Below, one piece after another: positions 8,278-16,501 of a stretch of 42,493 nucleotides of DNA (its first letter is position 1; the number at the start of each line of letters is the position of its first letter). The translations under genes were made by a program, and so were the position numbers. This stretch comes from Mycobacterium sp. 852002-51057_SCH5723018 (GTDB lineage: Bacteria > Actinomycetota > Actinomycetes > Mycobacteriales > Mycobacteriaceae): NCBI RefSeq assembly GCF_001667035.1, contig NZ_LZIR01000057.1:1-42493 (forward strand). The letters are read 5' to 3'. The notes beneath the pieces are model-generated. The model was not told where the DNA came from. It saw only the letters and a list, made by a program, of their open reading frames with translations, and made no database searches.

Positions 8278-9486
8278 ATGGGTTTACGCGGAGAGGCCGC
8301 GATCGTCGGATACGTCGAGCTGGCACCCGAGCGGCTCAACAATGCCTCGCCCGCGCCGTTCATCCTGGAACAGTGGGCCGAACTCGCCGCGGCCGCGCTC
8401 GACGACGCGGGACTGACCGGCGAGGTCGTGAACGGCATCGTGGCCTCGCACCTCGCCGAGTCGGAGATCTTCGTACCCTCCACAATTGCCGAATACCTTG
8501 GGATGGGAGCCAGATTCGCCGAGTTGGTGGATCTCGGGGGCGCCAGCGCCGCGGCCATGGTCTGGCGAGCGGCCGCGGCGATCGAACTGGGCATCTGCGA
8601 CGCCGTGCTGTGCGCGTTGCCCGCCCGGTACATCACACCGTCGTCGGCGAAGAAGCCCCGGCGCATGGTCGACGCGATGTTCTTCGGTTCGTCAAGCAAC
8701 CAATACGGCTCTCCTCAAGCGGAATTCGAGATCCCCTATGGCAACCTGGGGCAGAACGGCCCCTACGGCCAGGTGGCCCAGCGCTATGCGGCGATCTACG
8801 GCTACGACGAGCGGGCCATGGCCAAGATCGTCGTCGACCAGCGGGTCAGCGCCAACCACACCGACGGCGCAATCTGGAAGGACAAGCCGCTCACCGTCGA
8901 CGACGTGCTGGCCAGCCCGGTCATCGCCGACCCGCTGCACATGCTGGAGATCGTGATGCCGTGCGTGGGCGGGGCCGCCGTCGTCGTCGCCAACGCCGAG
9001 GTCGCCAAACGCGCGCGCCACCGTCCGGTGTGGATCACGGGATTCGGCGAACACGTGCCGTTCAAGACCCCGACCTACGCCGCGGATCTGCTGCACACCC
9101 CGATCGCGGAGGCCGCCGACACCGCCTTCGCCATGGCCCGTCTGAGCCGCGATCAGATGGATATGGTGTCGATCTACGACTGCTACACCATCACCGTGCT
9201 GCTCTCGCTGGAAGACGCCGGATTCTGCGAGAAGGGCAAGGGCATGGAATTCGTCGCCAACCACGACCTCACCTTCCGCGGCGACTTTCCGCTCAACACC
9301 GCTGGGGGCCAGCTGGGCTTCGGTCAAGCGGGGCTGGCGGGCGGCATGCACCACGTGTGCGACGCCACCCGCCAACTCATGGGCCGTGCCGGCGCGGCCC
9401 AGGTCGCCGACTGCAACCGCGCCTTCGTGTCCGGCAACGGCGGCATCCTGTCCGAGCAGACGACGCTGATCCTGCAGGGGGACTGA
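8278..9486 (+). CDS. thiolase-fold lipid-transfer/retro-aldolase-like protein (Ltp family)
   Basis: A 402-residue SCP-x/Ltp-type thiolase-superfamily protein. In ordinary thiolases a Cys nucleophile would stand at the position occupied by VDLGGASAAAM (Ala89-Ser90), and the GHP histidine region reads GQLGFGQAGL, so both classic thiolase catalytic residues are missing. This is as in the Ltp2-type retro-aldolases of steroid side-chain degradation, which work as complexes with a DUF35 protein and use tyrosines; the conserved SIYDCY segment is present here. The next gene, 5 bp downstream, is indeed a DUF35 protein. I infer an aldolase-type carbon-carbon cleavage of a beta-hydroxyacyl-CoA rather than thiolysis. 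Confidence 0.85.
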   Translation: MGLRGEAAIVGYVELAPERLNNASPAPFILEQWAELAAAALDDAGLTGEVVNGIVASHLAESEIFVPSTIAEYLGMGARFAELVDLGGASAAAMVWRAAAAIELGICDAVLCALPARYITPSSAKKPRRMVDAMFFGSSSNQYGSPQAEFEIPYGNLGQNGPYGQVAQRYAAIYGYDERAMAKIVVDQRVSANHTDGAIWKDKPLTVDDVLASPVIADPLHMLEIVMPCVGGAAVVVANAEVAKRARHRPVWITGFGEHVPFKTPTYAADLLHTPIAEAADTAFAMARLSRDQMDMVSIYDCYTITVLLSLEDAGFCEKGKGMEFVANHDLTFRGDFPLNTAGGQLGFGQAGLAGGMHHVCDATRQLMGRAGAAQVADCNRAFVSGNGGILSEQTTLILQGD

Positions 9487-9491
9487 CGCTC

Positions 9492-9917
9492 ATGGCGACA
9501 TTCGAACGGCCGATGCCGGTCAAAACCCCAACCACAGCGCCGTTTTGGGACGCGTTGGCCGAACACCGCATCGTCATCCAATACTCGCCGTCGTCGCAGA
9601 GCTACGTGTTCTATCCGCGGGTGCGCGCCCCGCGCACTTTGGCCGACGACCTGGAATGGCGCGAGATATCGGGCATGGGGACGCTGTACTCGTTCACCGT
9701 GGCCCGCCGGCCCGTCGGACCCCACTTCGCCGACGCGGTTCCGCAGCTGCTTGCCATCGTCGAATGGGACGAGGGCCCAAGGTTTTCCACCGAGATGGTC
9801 TTGCCCAACAACCCGGTCGATCCGGCCGATCTTCGCGTCGGCATGCGGGTTCGGCCGGTGTTCTGCGACTACCCCGAGCATGACGTCACGATGTTGCGTT
9901 ACGAACCCGCCGACTAG
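9492..9917 (+). CDS. DUF35 OB-fold protein lacking the zinc-ribbon cysteines
   Basis: A 141-residue acyl-CoA-associated OB-fold (DUF35) protein, the usual partner of the preceding Ltp-type protein. The ATG at 9492 follows the thiolase-fold stop by 5 bp. The C-terminal OB domain is clear (GTLYSFTVARRPVGPHF, VGMRVRPVF). A gap-free comparison with the other DUF35 protein at 17654 puts Ser32, Ser35, Ala46 and Thr49 where that protein has its four zinc cysteines, so the rubredoxin-like ribbon is present in length but cannot bind zinc. It probably gates or binds the acyl-CoA in the complex. It ends 11 bp from a convergent sulfotransferase. Confidence 0.87.
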   Translation: MATFERPMPVKTPTTAPFWDALAEHRIVIQYSPSSQSYVFYPRVRAPRTLADDLEWREISGMGTLYSFTVARRPVGPHFADAVPQLLAIVEWDEGPRFSTEMVLPNNPVDPADLRVGMRVRPVFCDYPEHDVTMLRYEPAD

Positions 9918-9928
9918 CTCGACCGAGA

Positions 9929-11113
9929 TCAGCGCAGCCGCTCGGTCGGCACCCCGTATCGGTCCTGGTAGGCGCTCACCCGCTCACGCACCTCGGCGGC
10001 GTCCAGGCCGGTGTCCGCCCAGGTGTAGCGGCCACCCCCGCCGTCACCGGGATGGGCTGCCAGGAAGTCGCGCATCCGCCGTTCGGTGTCGGGACGCAAT
10101 TCGCGGCCCAACTCCTGATAGATGTCCTTGATCGTGGTCCACGGGTCCTTCATGAAGTCGGCGAACAGCACGTCGATCACCCGGCCGGCGGGGATCGCGC
10201 GGCTGTCGCGCAGCGCCATCTCGCGCTCGAGGCCGACGACGATCTCCTCGTAGGACTGGGCCGCGCACTCGGAGACGGTCGAGTCGTCGCTGCCCATCCG
10301 CCGAAGGTGGTGGGTCAGCGCGGCAATGGACGAGATGACATTGAGCGGATCGCGGTGCGTCTGCACGATCAACGCGTCGGGGTACTCGGCGAGCAAGTTG
10401 TCCAAGTGCCACAGGTGCGCGGGCGACTTCAGCAGCCACTGACCGGGCGCGCCAGACTGCAGGTGCTGCAGGAAGATTCGGTGGAACCGGTAGGCGCCGG
10501 CATGGTCCGCCTCGTACAGCAGCCAGCGGTAGTACGTCGGCAGGCGGTACTGCACCGAAAAGATCATGCTGGTGAACTCGCTGGCCGTGATCCGGACGCA
10601 CTCCTGCCCGACGAGGGCTCCCATGGGGTGAAATGCGAGGAACCCGGGAATGATCTGCTCGGACATCTCGATGCCCGCCTGCGTGGCAGCGATGCGTGGA
10701 TCGGTGTGGTAGGTCTCGGGCCGCGGCACCGGGCAGGGCGCGTCGACCTCCCACGTCAGCGGCGCGCGCAGCTCCGGATCCTGGGCGAGCAGGTCGAAGA
10801 GGATCGTGGTCCCGGTGCGGGGCTGACCGACGATGAAGATTGGCTGACGGACGGGTTCGGCGGCGATCTCCGGATGTTGCTTGCGCCAGGCGACCACGTC
10901 GAGCCGGTTCTTCAGGGCGCGCATGATGTCGAGGTAAGCGACCTCCACGCCGATGGCCGAGAGCCGGGCTTCGTTGATGAACCCGTCCGTGAGTTGCTGC
11001 AGGCCGAGGCGCCAGCCCTGGTAACCAGAAGCGTCGCCGAAGTCATCGCTTCCGGCTTCCTCGCAAGCCGCGGTGACCAGCCGTCCCGGGTCGAAGCGCT
11101 CCTGCAGCGTCAT
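9929..11113 (-). CDS. sulfotransferase family protein
   Basis: 394 residues. The 5'-phosphosulfate loop of PAPS sulfotransferases is IVGQPRTGTT (about 94-103). The 3'-phosphate site is QTHRDPLNVISSI, preceded by LKSPAHLWHLDNLL, as in the Sulfotransfer_3 group common in mycobacteria. The likely reaction is transfer of sulfate from PAPS to a hydroxyl of a lipid or small molecule; distant members of the family have unrelated or unknown roles. The ATG at 11113 overlaps the stop of the upstream DUF1214 gene (ATGA), so the two are translationally coupled. The open frame continues upstream to 11728, but that part is the shadow of the DUF1214 gene. Confidence 0.88.
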   Translation of the reverse strand: MTLQERFDPGRLVTAACEEAGSDDFGDASGYQGWRLGLQQLTDGFINEARLSAIGVEVAYLDIMRALKNRLDVVAWRKQHPEIAAEPVRQPIFIVGQPRTGTTILFDLLAQDPELRAPLTWEVDAPCPVPRPETYHTDPRIAATQAGIEMSEQIIPGFLAFHPMGALVGQECVRITASEFTSMIFSVQYRLPTYYRWLLYEADHAGAYRFHRIFLQHLQSGAPGQWLLKSPAHLWHLDNLLAEYPDALIVQTHRDPLNVISSIAALTHHLRRMGSDDSTVSECAAQSYEEIVVGLEREMALRDSRAIPAGRVIDVLFADFMKDPWTTIKDIYQELGRELRPDTERRMRDFLAAHPGDGGGGRYTWADTGLDAAEVRERVSAYQDRYGVPTERLR

Positions 11114-12213
11114 GCCGGGTCCTCCCGTTCGCGCAGCGCCACCACGACGTCGGGCGGGCTGGGATTGTCGAGCCAGCGCAGGACCACGAACCCGCGATGC
11201 CGGCCACCGGTATCGAGCCAATGGCCAAATCCGAAGTCCTCCTCGGAGATTGCGATGCGCACCCGCCCGTCGGCATCCGGCCGCACCGCACGATTGGTGA
11301 CCGAGCTGTGGCGCCGGCGCGGCTCTAAGCACTCGTGCCAGATGCTTTCCAGTGTCACGTTCCAGTAGCGGGTGTCGGGTGGCTCGATGTCGAGCACCAG
11401 GGCCTGGCCGGCGGCCAGCGAAAAGGTGCCCAGCATGTACAGGTTGTCCGGGGTGGTGTCGGCCGCACCGAGATCGGCGGCCTCGGCGGTCAGCAGCGTG
11501 TTGGGCCTCGCCAACAGCTCGGGCTTGATAGTGCGGTGCAGCGTAACGAGTTTCATCAGTGTCCACGCCATCGCGCTGAACTGGTCGGCGAGTTCGGCAT
11601 CGGTCAGCGGTGCCACCGGGTCGGGATCGAGGGCGTTGATGCGCATCGTGGCCGGCACTTCGGAGGCGGGATCGCCGATGTACTCCCGCACGACGACCGA
11701 GGAAGCGTCGTCGGGGATCTTGACCCACTGGGCACCGGCGAGATCGGACGGTTCGTCCGCGGAGAGCACGAGCGCGAATTCGCCGTCGCTCAGGGCCAGG
11801 TCGACGTCGCCGAGGTAGTTGGCCATCCGCCGCGGTGTCAGACCGGTGCCGGCGAGGATCTGAAAGCCGAGGTAAGCGGTGGAGCCGCGGGTGCCGGTGA
11901 TCCGGTAGCGCCGGTCACCGCGGATCATCGCCAGGTAGTAGTTGCCGTCGGGGTTGGGTCCGCCGATCATCCTTGTGTCCGAACACATATCGAAGAACGA
12001 CGGCCGATCCGGGTCGGCCTCGACGGACAGCTGCGAGCACAGCGACGACACGCGGGCGATGACCCGTAGCCCCTCGAGGAGCTCCCGCTCGGATTCGGCG
12101 TCCACGGTCACGATCTGGGTGACATCGGCCAACATCTGCTGGTAGAACTGCCACGCGGCACGCGCCTTCGGGGCGAGCTGGTCGGACTGCTCCGGCGCAT
12201 TGGTTTCAGCCAT
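11110..12213 (-). CDS. DUF1214 domain protein
   Basis: About 367 residues. The C-terminal 110 residues are DUF1214-like (DTRYWNVTLESIWHECLE, then DADGRVRIAISEEDFGFGHW). The N-terminal part resembles the DUF1254/1214 proteins found beside sulfotransferases and steroid genes in mycobacteria. No enzymatic activity is established. The frame stays open to 12444, but the ATG at 12213 (MAETNAPEQ) is the best start because the upstream residues are arginine-rich and unlike protein. It leads a two-gene unit with the sulfotransferase and is divergent from the amidohydrolase operon, sharing a 269-bp control region. Confidence 0.82.
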   Translation of the reverse strand: MAETNAPEQSDQLAPKARAAWQFYQQMLADVTQIVTVDAESERELLEGLRVIARVSSLCSQLSVEADPDRPSFFDMCSDTRMIGGPNPDGNYYLAMIRGDRRYRITGTRGSTAYLGFQILAGTGLTPRRMANYLGDVDLALSDGEFALVLSADEPSDLAGAQWVKIPDDASSVVVREYIGDPASEVPATMRINALDPDPVAPLTDAELADQFSAMAWTLMKLVTLHRTIKPELLARPNTLLTAEAADLGAADTTPDNLYMLGTFSLAAGQALVLDIEPPDTRYWNVTLESIWHECLEPRRRHSSVTNRAVRPDADGRVRIAISEEDFGFGHWLDTGGRHRGFVVLRWLDNPSPPDVVVALREREDPA

Positions 12214-12281
12214 GCCACATGCATAGACGATGCGCGGGCCTCCGGGCGCCGATTCGCCCCTTCTTCGCCGAACGCTAATAC

Positions 12282-12292
12282 GACTAATAGTC
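12282..12292. promoter_or_regulatory. candidate operator site 1 (GACTA-A-TAGTC)
   Basis: A perfect 11-bp palindrome in the 269-bp region between the divergent DUF1214 and amidohydrolase genes. A close relative occurs at 12451-12461. It could bind the PadR encoded at the end of the operon or the TetR at 5.3 kb. No binding evidence is available from sequence alone. Confidence 0.4.
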
Positions 12293-12427
12293 CGTGTCAT
12301 CCGACGGGGCGGTCCGAGCCGTTGACAGCTTGGCTTGCGGTCCTCTTGCGACCGATCGCTCACAAATATGCTTTGGCCATTGGATGTACGAGGTGCGGGG
12401 CGGCGCCGGGCCAAACCGCTCCCGGCG

Positions 12428-12461
12428 TTGACACTGTGACTCATACCATTGTCTACTAGTC
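12428..12461 (+). promoter_or_regulatory. candidate promoter with operator site 2 for the amidohydrolase operon
   Basis: A TTGACA box at 12428-12433 is followed by AT-richer sequence, and GTCTACTAGTC at 12451-12461 reads GACTAGTAGAC on the other strand, matching operator site 1 at 9 of 11 positions. The site would overlap the -10 region, as expected for a repressor. The ribosome site GCGAGGGAG precedes the ATG at 12483. The -10 hexamer is not clear. Confidence 0.4.
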
Positions 12462-12482
12462 AGTTGAGCGAGGGAGTGCGGC

Positions 12483-13819
12483 ATGAACAAGGACGACCTG
12501 ATCCTGATCAGCGTGGACGACCACATCGCCGAGCCCGCCGACATGTTCGACGCGCACGTGCCCGCCAAGTACAAGGACTTCGCGCCCAGGGTGGTGATCG
12601 AACCCGACGGCACACAGCAGTGGTACTACGGCGACGTCCGTGGGCGGAACATGGGACTCAATGCCGTCGCGGGCAAACCCCGCGAGATGTACAACATCGA
12701 CGCCTCACGGTATGACGAGATGCGGCCGGGCTGCTTCAACGTCGACGAGCGGGTCCGCGACATGAACGCGGGCGGGCAGCTGGCGGGTTTGAACTTCCCG
12801 AACTTCACCGGCTTCTCGGGCCAGGTCCTCAATCAGGGCCCGACCGCGACGTCAACCTGGTGATGATCAAGGCCTACAACGACTGGCACGTCGACGAGTG
12901 GTGCGCGGCCTACCCGGGCCGGTTCATCCCGTGCGGCATCCTGCCGCTGTTCGACGTCGCCGAGGCGGCGAAGGAAGTCAAACGACTGGCCGACAAGGGC
13001 TGCCACGCGGTGACCTTCTCCGAAAATCCGGAAGCGTTGCAAATGCCCAGCATTCACACCAAGTACTGGTACCCGCTGTTCGAAGCCGTCTGCGAGAACA
13101 AGACGGTGCTGTGCACCCACGTCGGCTCGGCGTCGCGATCTCCGCAGGTGTCGACGGACGCCCCGCCCAGCGTGCAGATGACGGCATCGTCGATGATGAG
13201 CATGTTCACCTTCACCGAGCTGATCTGGGCCGAGTTCTGGGCCGACTTTCCGCAACTCAAGTTCTCGCTCACCGAAGGCGACGTCGGCTGGATTCCGTAC
13301 TTCCTCTGGCGCGCCGAGCACGTCTACAACCGGCACTCGGGCTGGACGCTGGCGAAGTTCCCGCCCGGTTACAGCGGACCCAGCGACGTGTTCAAGCGCC
13401 ACTTCTACACCTGCTTCATCAGCGACAAGGTCGGGGTGCGCAACATGGACTGGTTCAACGAGGACATGCTGTGTTGGGAGTCCGACTTCCCGCACTCCGA
13501 CAGCAATTGGCCGTTCGCGCCCGAGGACGTCATGGAGACCATGGGCCACCTCGACGAATCGGTCATCAACAAGATCACCCACGAAAACGGGATGGCCGCA
13601 TACTCGTTCGATCCGTTCCGGCACATCCCCAGGGAGCACGCCCGCGCGGGGTACCTGCGCTCGCAGGCCACCGACGTCGACGTCGTCACTCATGTCGGCC
13701 GCCGGGCCAGCCAGCGCGACCGCGACGCGTGGACCCGGATGACGCAGTTCGCTCTCCAGGCGCAGGTGACGGCCGAGGCCGTCGGTATCGCGGGACGCGC
13801 CACCACCCTGGGCAACTGA
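12483..13819 (+). pseudogene. amidohydrolase (family 2, PF04909-like) with a single-base frameshift
   Basis: Together the two frames encode about 445 residues of a metal-dependent amidohydrolase/decarboxylase-type barrel. The first frame (12483-12863) begins with the metal-binding VDDHIAEP motif and ends SGQVLNQGP before running into a false stop. The second (in frame from just upstream of 12860) continues DRDVNLVMIKAYNDWHVDEWCA and carries FPHSDSNWP and ITHENGMAAYSFDP to the C-terminus. Adding one base in the GGG at 12836-12838 restores a continuous protein. This may be a true inactivating mutation or a homopolymer sequencing error; the rest shows no decay. Relatives act on ring-cleavage or carboxylated aromatic intermediates. 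It leads a coupled operon with the CoA-transferase 2 bp downstream. Confidence 0.85.
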
Positions 13820-13821
13820 GC

Positions 13822-16170
13822 GTGACCGCCCGGACGCCATTCGCGGACTGGCGCGTGCTGGAGTTCTCGAACGGAATCGCGGCGGCCTACTGCGGCAAGA
13901 TGTTCACCGACGCCGGCGCCGACGTCGTCAAAATCGAATCCCCGCAGGGAGATTCGATGCGGCGCTGGTCGGCCGGGGGACCGGCCGGGGCGCTGTTCGG
14001 CTACCTGGCGGCGGGCAAGAAGTCGGTGAACGACCCGGCGGAGACCACACCGCTGCTGGCCGGTGCGAACATCGTCCTCACCGACCTGACCGACGGCTGG
14101 AGCCTCGGCGACATCACGGCCCACACCGATCCCTCGGCGGTGGTCGCGGCGGTGACGCCGTTCGGTGCCACGGGTCCCTACGTAGATCAGCAGGTGGTCG
14201 CCAACGAGTTCATCCTGCAGGCGTTGTGCGGGTCGATCGCCGGCCGGGGATGGCCGGACGACGAGCCGGTCCAGGCGGGCGGGCGACTCGGCGAGTGGCT
14301 GGCCGGCAGCGTCGCCGCGGCGGTCGCCGCCGCGGCCGCGCGGCATGCCTTTCGGGCCGGTCGCGGCGAGGTCGTCGACGTCTCGACGTTCGAGGCGATG
14401 GTCATCGCGATGGGTGGGCTGTCGACGATGTCGGCCAGCGTGCTGGGCGCGGATTCCCTTCTGTACCAACGCAGCCTGGAATTGCCATCGATCGTTCCCA
14501 CCGCCGACGGCATGGTCGGGTTCTGCACCATCACCGCGCAGCAGTTCCAGGACTTCCTGGTGATGATCGACCGGGCCGACCTGGTCGACGACGCCGAGCT
14601 GGCCTCGTTCGCCGGGCGCGTCGCCCGTCGCGACGAGTTCCTCGGCATGGTGACCGACTGGACCCGATCCCGCACCACGGAAGAGGTCGTTGACCTCGCG
14701 GTGGCATTCCGCATCCCGGTGGCCCCCATCGGCACCCCGGCCGCGCTGCCAAAGGTCGACCACTTCGTGCAGCGCGGCGTCTTCGTCGAATCGGAGCTGG
14801 GGGTGCTGCAGCCCCGGGTGCCCTACCGCAGCGGCGCCATCGCGACCCGGCCGCCTGGCCGTTCCCCGGCTCTCGGTGCCGACAACGGGCGCGTCCATTG
14901 GTCACTCCGCTCACCCCGCCCTCAATGGCCCGATGATCCTGGCGGCGACGCCGGCGCACTTCCGTTGTCCGACATACGGGTAGCCGACTTCACCGCGTTT
15001 TGGGCGGGGCCGGTGGCCACCCAATTCCTCGGCGCCCTGGGCGCCGATGTGATCAAGCTGGAGGGCGTTCGCCGGCCCGACGGCATGAGGTTTTCCGCGG
15101 GCCGCCCAGCCGACTGGGACCAGTGGTGGGAGTGGGGCCCGGTGTTCTTGTGCAGCAACAACAACAAGCGCGGTGTCAGCGTCGAGCTCAGCACCGCGAC
15201 CGGACGCGACATCGCGTTAGAGCTCATCGCCGCAAGTGATCTCGTCATCGAGAACTTCTCACCGCGGGTGATGGGCAACTTCGGCCTCACGTGGGATGCC
15301 GTGACCGCGGCCAATCCGCGCGCCGTCATGGTGCGGATGCCCGCGTTTGGCCTCGACGGCCCGTGGCGCGACCGTGTCGGCTTCGCGCAGACGATGGAAC
15401 AGGCGACGGGGATGGCGTGGATGACCGGGCACGCCGACGGCCCACCGGTGATCCCGCGGGGCGTGTGCGACCCGATCGCCGGGCTGCATGCCGCGTTCGC
15501 CGCGATTGCGGCGCTGGTGGTCCGCGACCGCGAGGGGACCGGCATGCATGTCGAATCCACCATGGTGGAGTCGGCGCTGAACGTCGCCGCCGAAATGGTG
15601 GTGGAGTACTCGCGCAATGGAATCGAGCTGCGTCGAAACGGAAACCGTGGCCCCGGCGCGTGTCCCCAGGGCGTGTACCCCTGTCGGGGCGAGGACGAAT
15701 GGGTGGCGCTGGCCGCGATGGACGACCCCGCTCGCGGCGCGCTGGGCAGCATGCTCGGCCTCCCCGAGCTCGCCCTTGATGAGGCCGCGTGGCGGGAGCG
15801 GGCCGACGAAATCGACAAGCTCATCGCGGACTGGACGGCTCGGCGCTCGGTGGCCGACGCGGTCGACGCGCTGCGCTCCGTCGGGGTGGCCGCGGCGCGC
15901 GTCACGGCGCCCGCGGCCCTGCTGGCCGATCCGCAGTTGCTGGCGCGCGGATTCTGGGAGAGGGTCGACCATCCCGTGGCCGGTTCGTTTCTGTGCACCG
16001 GGATGCCCTTCGCCTTCGCCGGCAGGCCACGGCGCTGGATTCACCGGATGCCGCCGCTCTACGGCCAGCACACCGGCGAGGTGCTGACCGGGATCCTGGG
16101 CCGCAGTCAACAGGACCTGGCGGAGCTGCGCGACTCGGGCGTCACCGCCACACGGCCGGCGGGACTGTGA
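13822..16170 (+). CDS. fused tandem class III CoA-transferase (CaiB/BaiF)
   Basis: 782 residues made of two complete CaiB/BaiF modules, about 1-370 and 380-782. Each has the opening pattern (FADWRVLEFSNGIAAAYCGKM and LSDIRVADFTAFWAGPVAT) and the ADVVKIE or ADVIKLE strand. Family members move CoA between organic acids through an enzyme-bound aspartyl-CoA. The second half has the expected nucleophile, Asp550, in CDPIAGLHAAFAAI. The aligned site in the first half is Glu158 in LGEWLAGSVAAAV, so only one half may be catalytic. Usual family members are about 400-residue homodimers of interlocked rings, and a fusion would fix an asymmetric dimer. GTG start at 13822, 2 bp after the amidohydrolase. 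It probably activates or recycles CoA for the pathway. Confidence 0.9.
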   Translation: MTARTPFADWRVLEFSNGIAAAYCGKMFTDAGADVVKIESPQGDSMRRWSAGGPAGALFGYLAAGKKSVNDPAETTPLLAGANIVLTDLTDGWSLGDITAHTDPSAVVAAVTPFGATGPYVDQQVVANEFILQALCGSIAGRGWPDDEPVQAGGRLGEWLAGSVAAAVAAAAARHAFRAGRGEVVDVSTFEAMVIAMGGLSTMSASVLGADSLLYQRSLELPSIVPTADGMVGFCTITAQQFQDFLVMIDRADLVDDAELASFAGRVARRDEFLGMVTDWTRSRTTEEVVDLAVAFRIPVAPIGTPAALPKVDHFVQRGVFVESELGVLQPRVPYRSGAIATRPPGRSPALGADNGRVHWSLRSPRPQWPDDPGGDAGALPLSDIRVADFTAFWAGPVATQFLGALGADVIKLEGVRRPDGMRFSAGRPADWDQWWEWGPVFLCSNNNKRGVSVELSTATGRDIALELIAASDLVIENFSPRVMGNFGLTWDAVTAANPRAVMVRMPAFGLDGPWRDRVGFAQTMEQATGMAWMTGHADGPPVIPRGVCDPIAGLHAAFAAIAALVVRDREGTGMHVESTMVESALNVAAEMVVEYSRNGIELRRNGNRGPGACPQGVYPCRGEDEWVALAAMDDPARGALGSMLGLPELALDEAAWRERADEIDKLIADWTARRSVADAVDALRSVGVAAARVTAPAALLADPQLLARGFWERVDHPVAGSFLCTGMPFAFAGRPRRWIHRMPPLYGQHTGEVLTGILGRSQQDLAELRDSGVTATRPAGL

Positions 16171-16171
16171 C

Positions 16172-16501
16172 ATGGCGGTCACGCTGTGCGTGCCGCCCCG
16201 CGCCGGCGAATTGTGCGCGCCCGTCCGCTTCCTGGTGCGGCAGGACTCCGTGGTGATGGAACTGACCGCCCGCCACCGCATCACCGGCGTGGAGTGGGAC
16301 GAGGGCGAACGCGCGGTGGTGATGGTCGTCGAGATCACCGACCCGCAAACGGCGCGGCCGATCGACGTGCGAATCGACGTGCTGGAGGCCGGCGTGGCGC
16401 GCGCCGAGGCGCGAGCCACCACGATCGGGACCATCGAGCGCGACGGGCGTGAATACCACGTGGTGGGAACCTATTTGGGGGTTGTTGCCGATGAAAACTA
16501 G
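16172..16501 (+). CDS. small protein of unknown function in catabolic operon
   Basis: 109 residues, not recognised. Composition is beta-strand-like with alternating hydrophobics (VVMELTARHRITGVEWDEGE, AVVMVVEITDP), no membrane segment and no cysteine pair. The ATG at 16172 is 1 bp after the CoA-transferase stop, and its end overlaps the start of the next gene by 11 bp, which strongly argues that it is translated. It might be a small hot-dog or beta-barrel accessory subunit, but this is a guess from size and pattern only. Confidence 0.72.
   Translation: MAVTLCVPPRAGELCAPVRFLVRQDSVVMELTARHRITGVEWDEGERAVVMVVEITDPQTARPIDVRIDVLEAGVARAEARATTIGTIERDGREYHVVGTYLGVVADEN

Noticed and set aside
10052..11368. 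438-codon plus-strand open frame
   Set aside because: Antisense to the sulfotransferase and DUF1214 genes.
12833..13840. 335-codon minus-strand open frame
   Set aside because: Antisense to the second half of the amidohydrolase, no recognisable domain.
13690..14898. 402-codon minus-strand open frame
   Set aside because: Shadow of the CoA-transferase gene; composition typical of a false high-GC frame.
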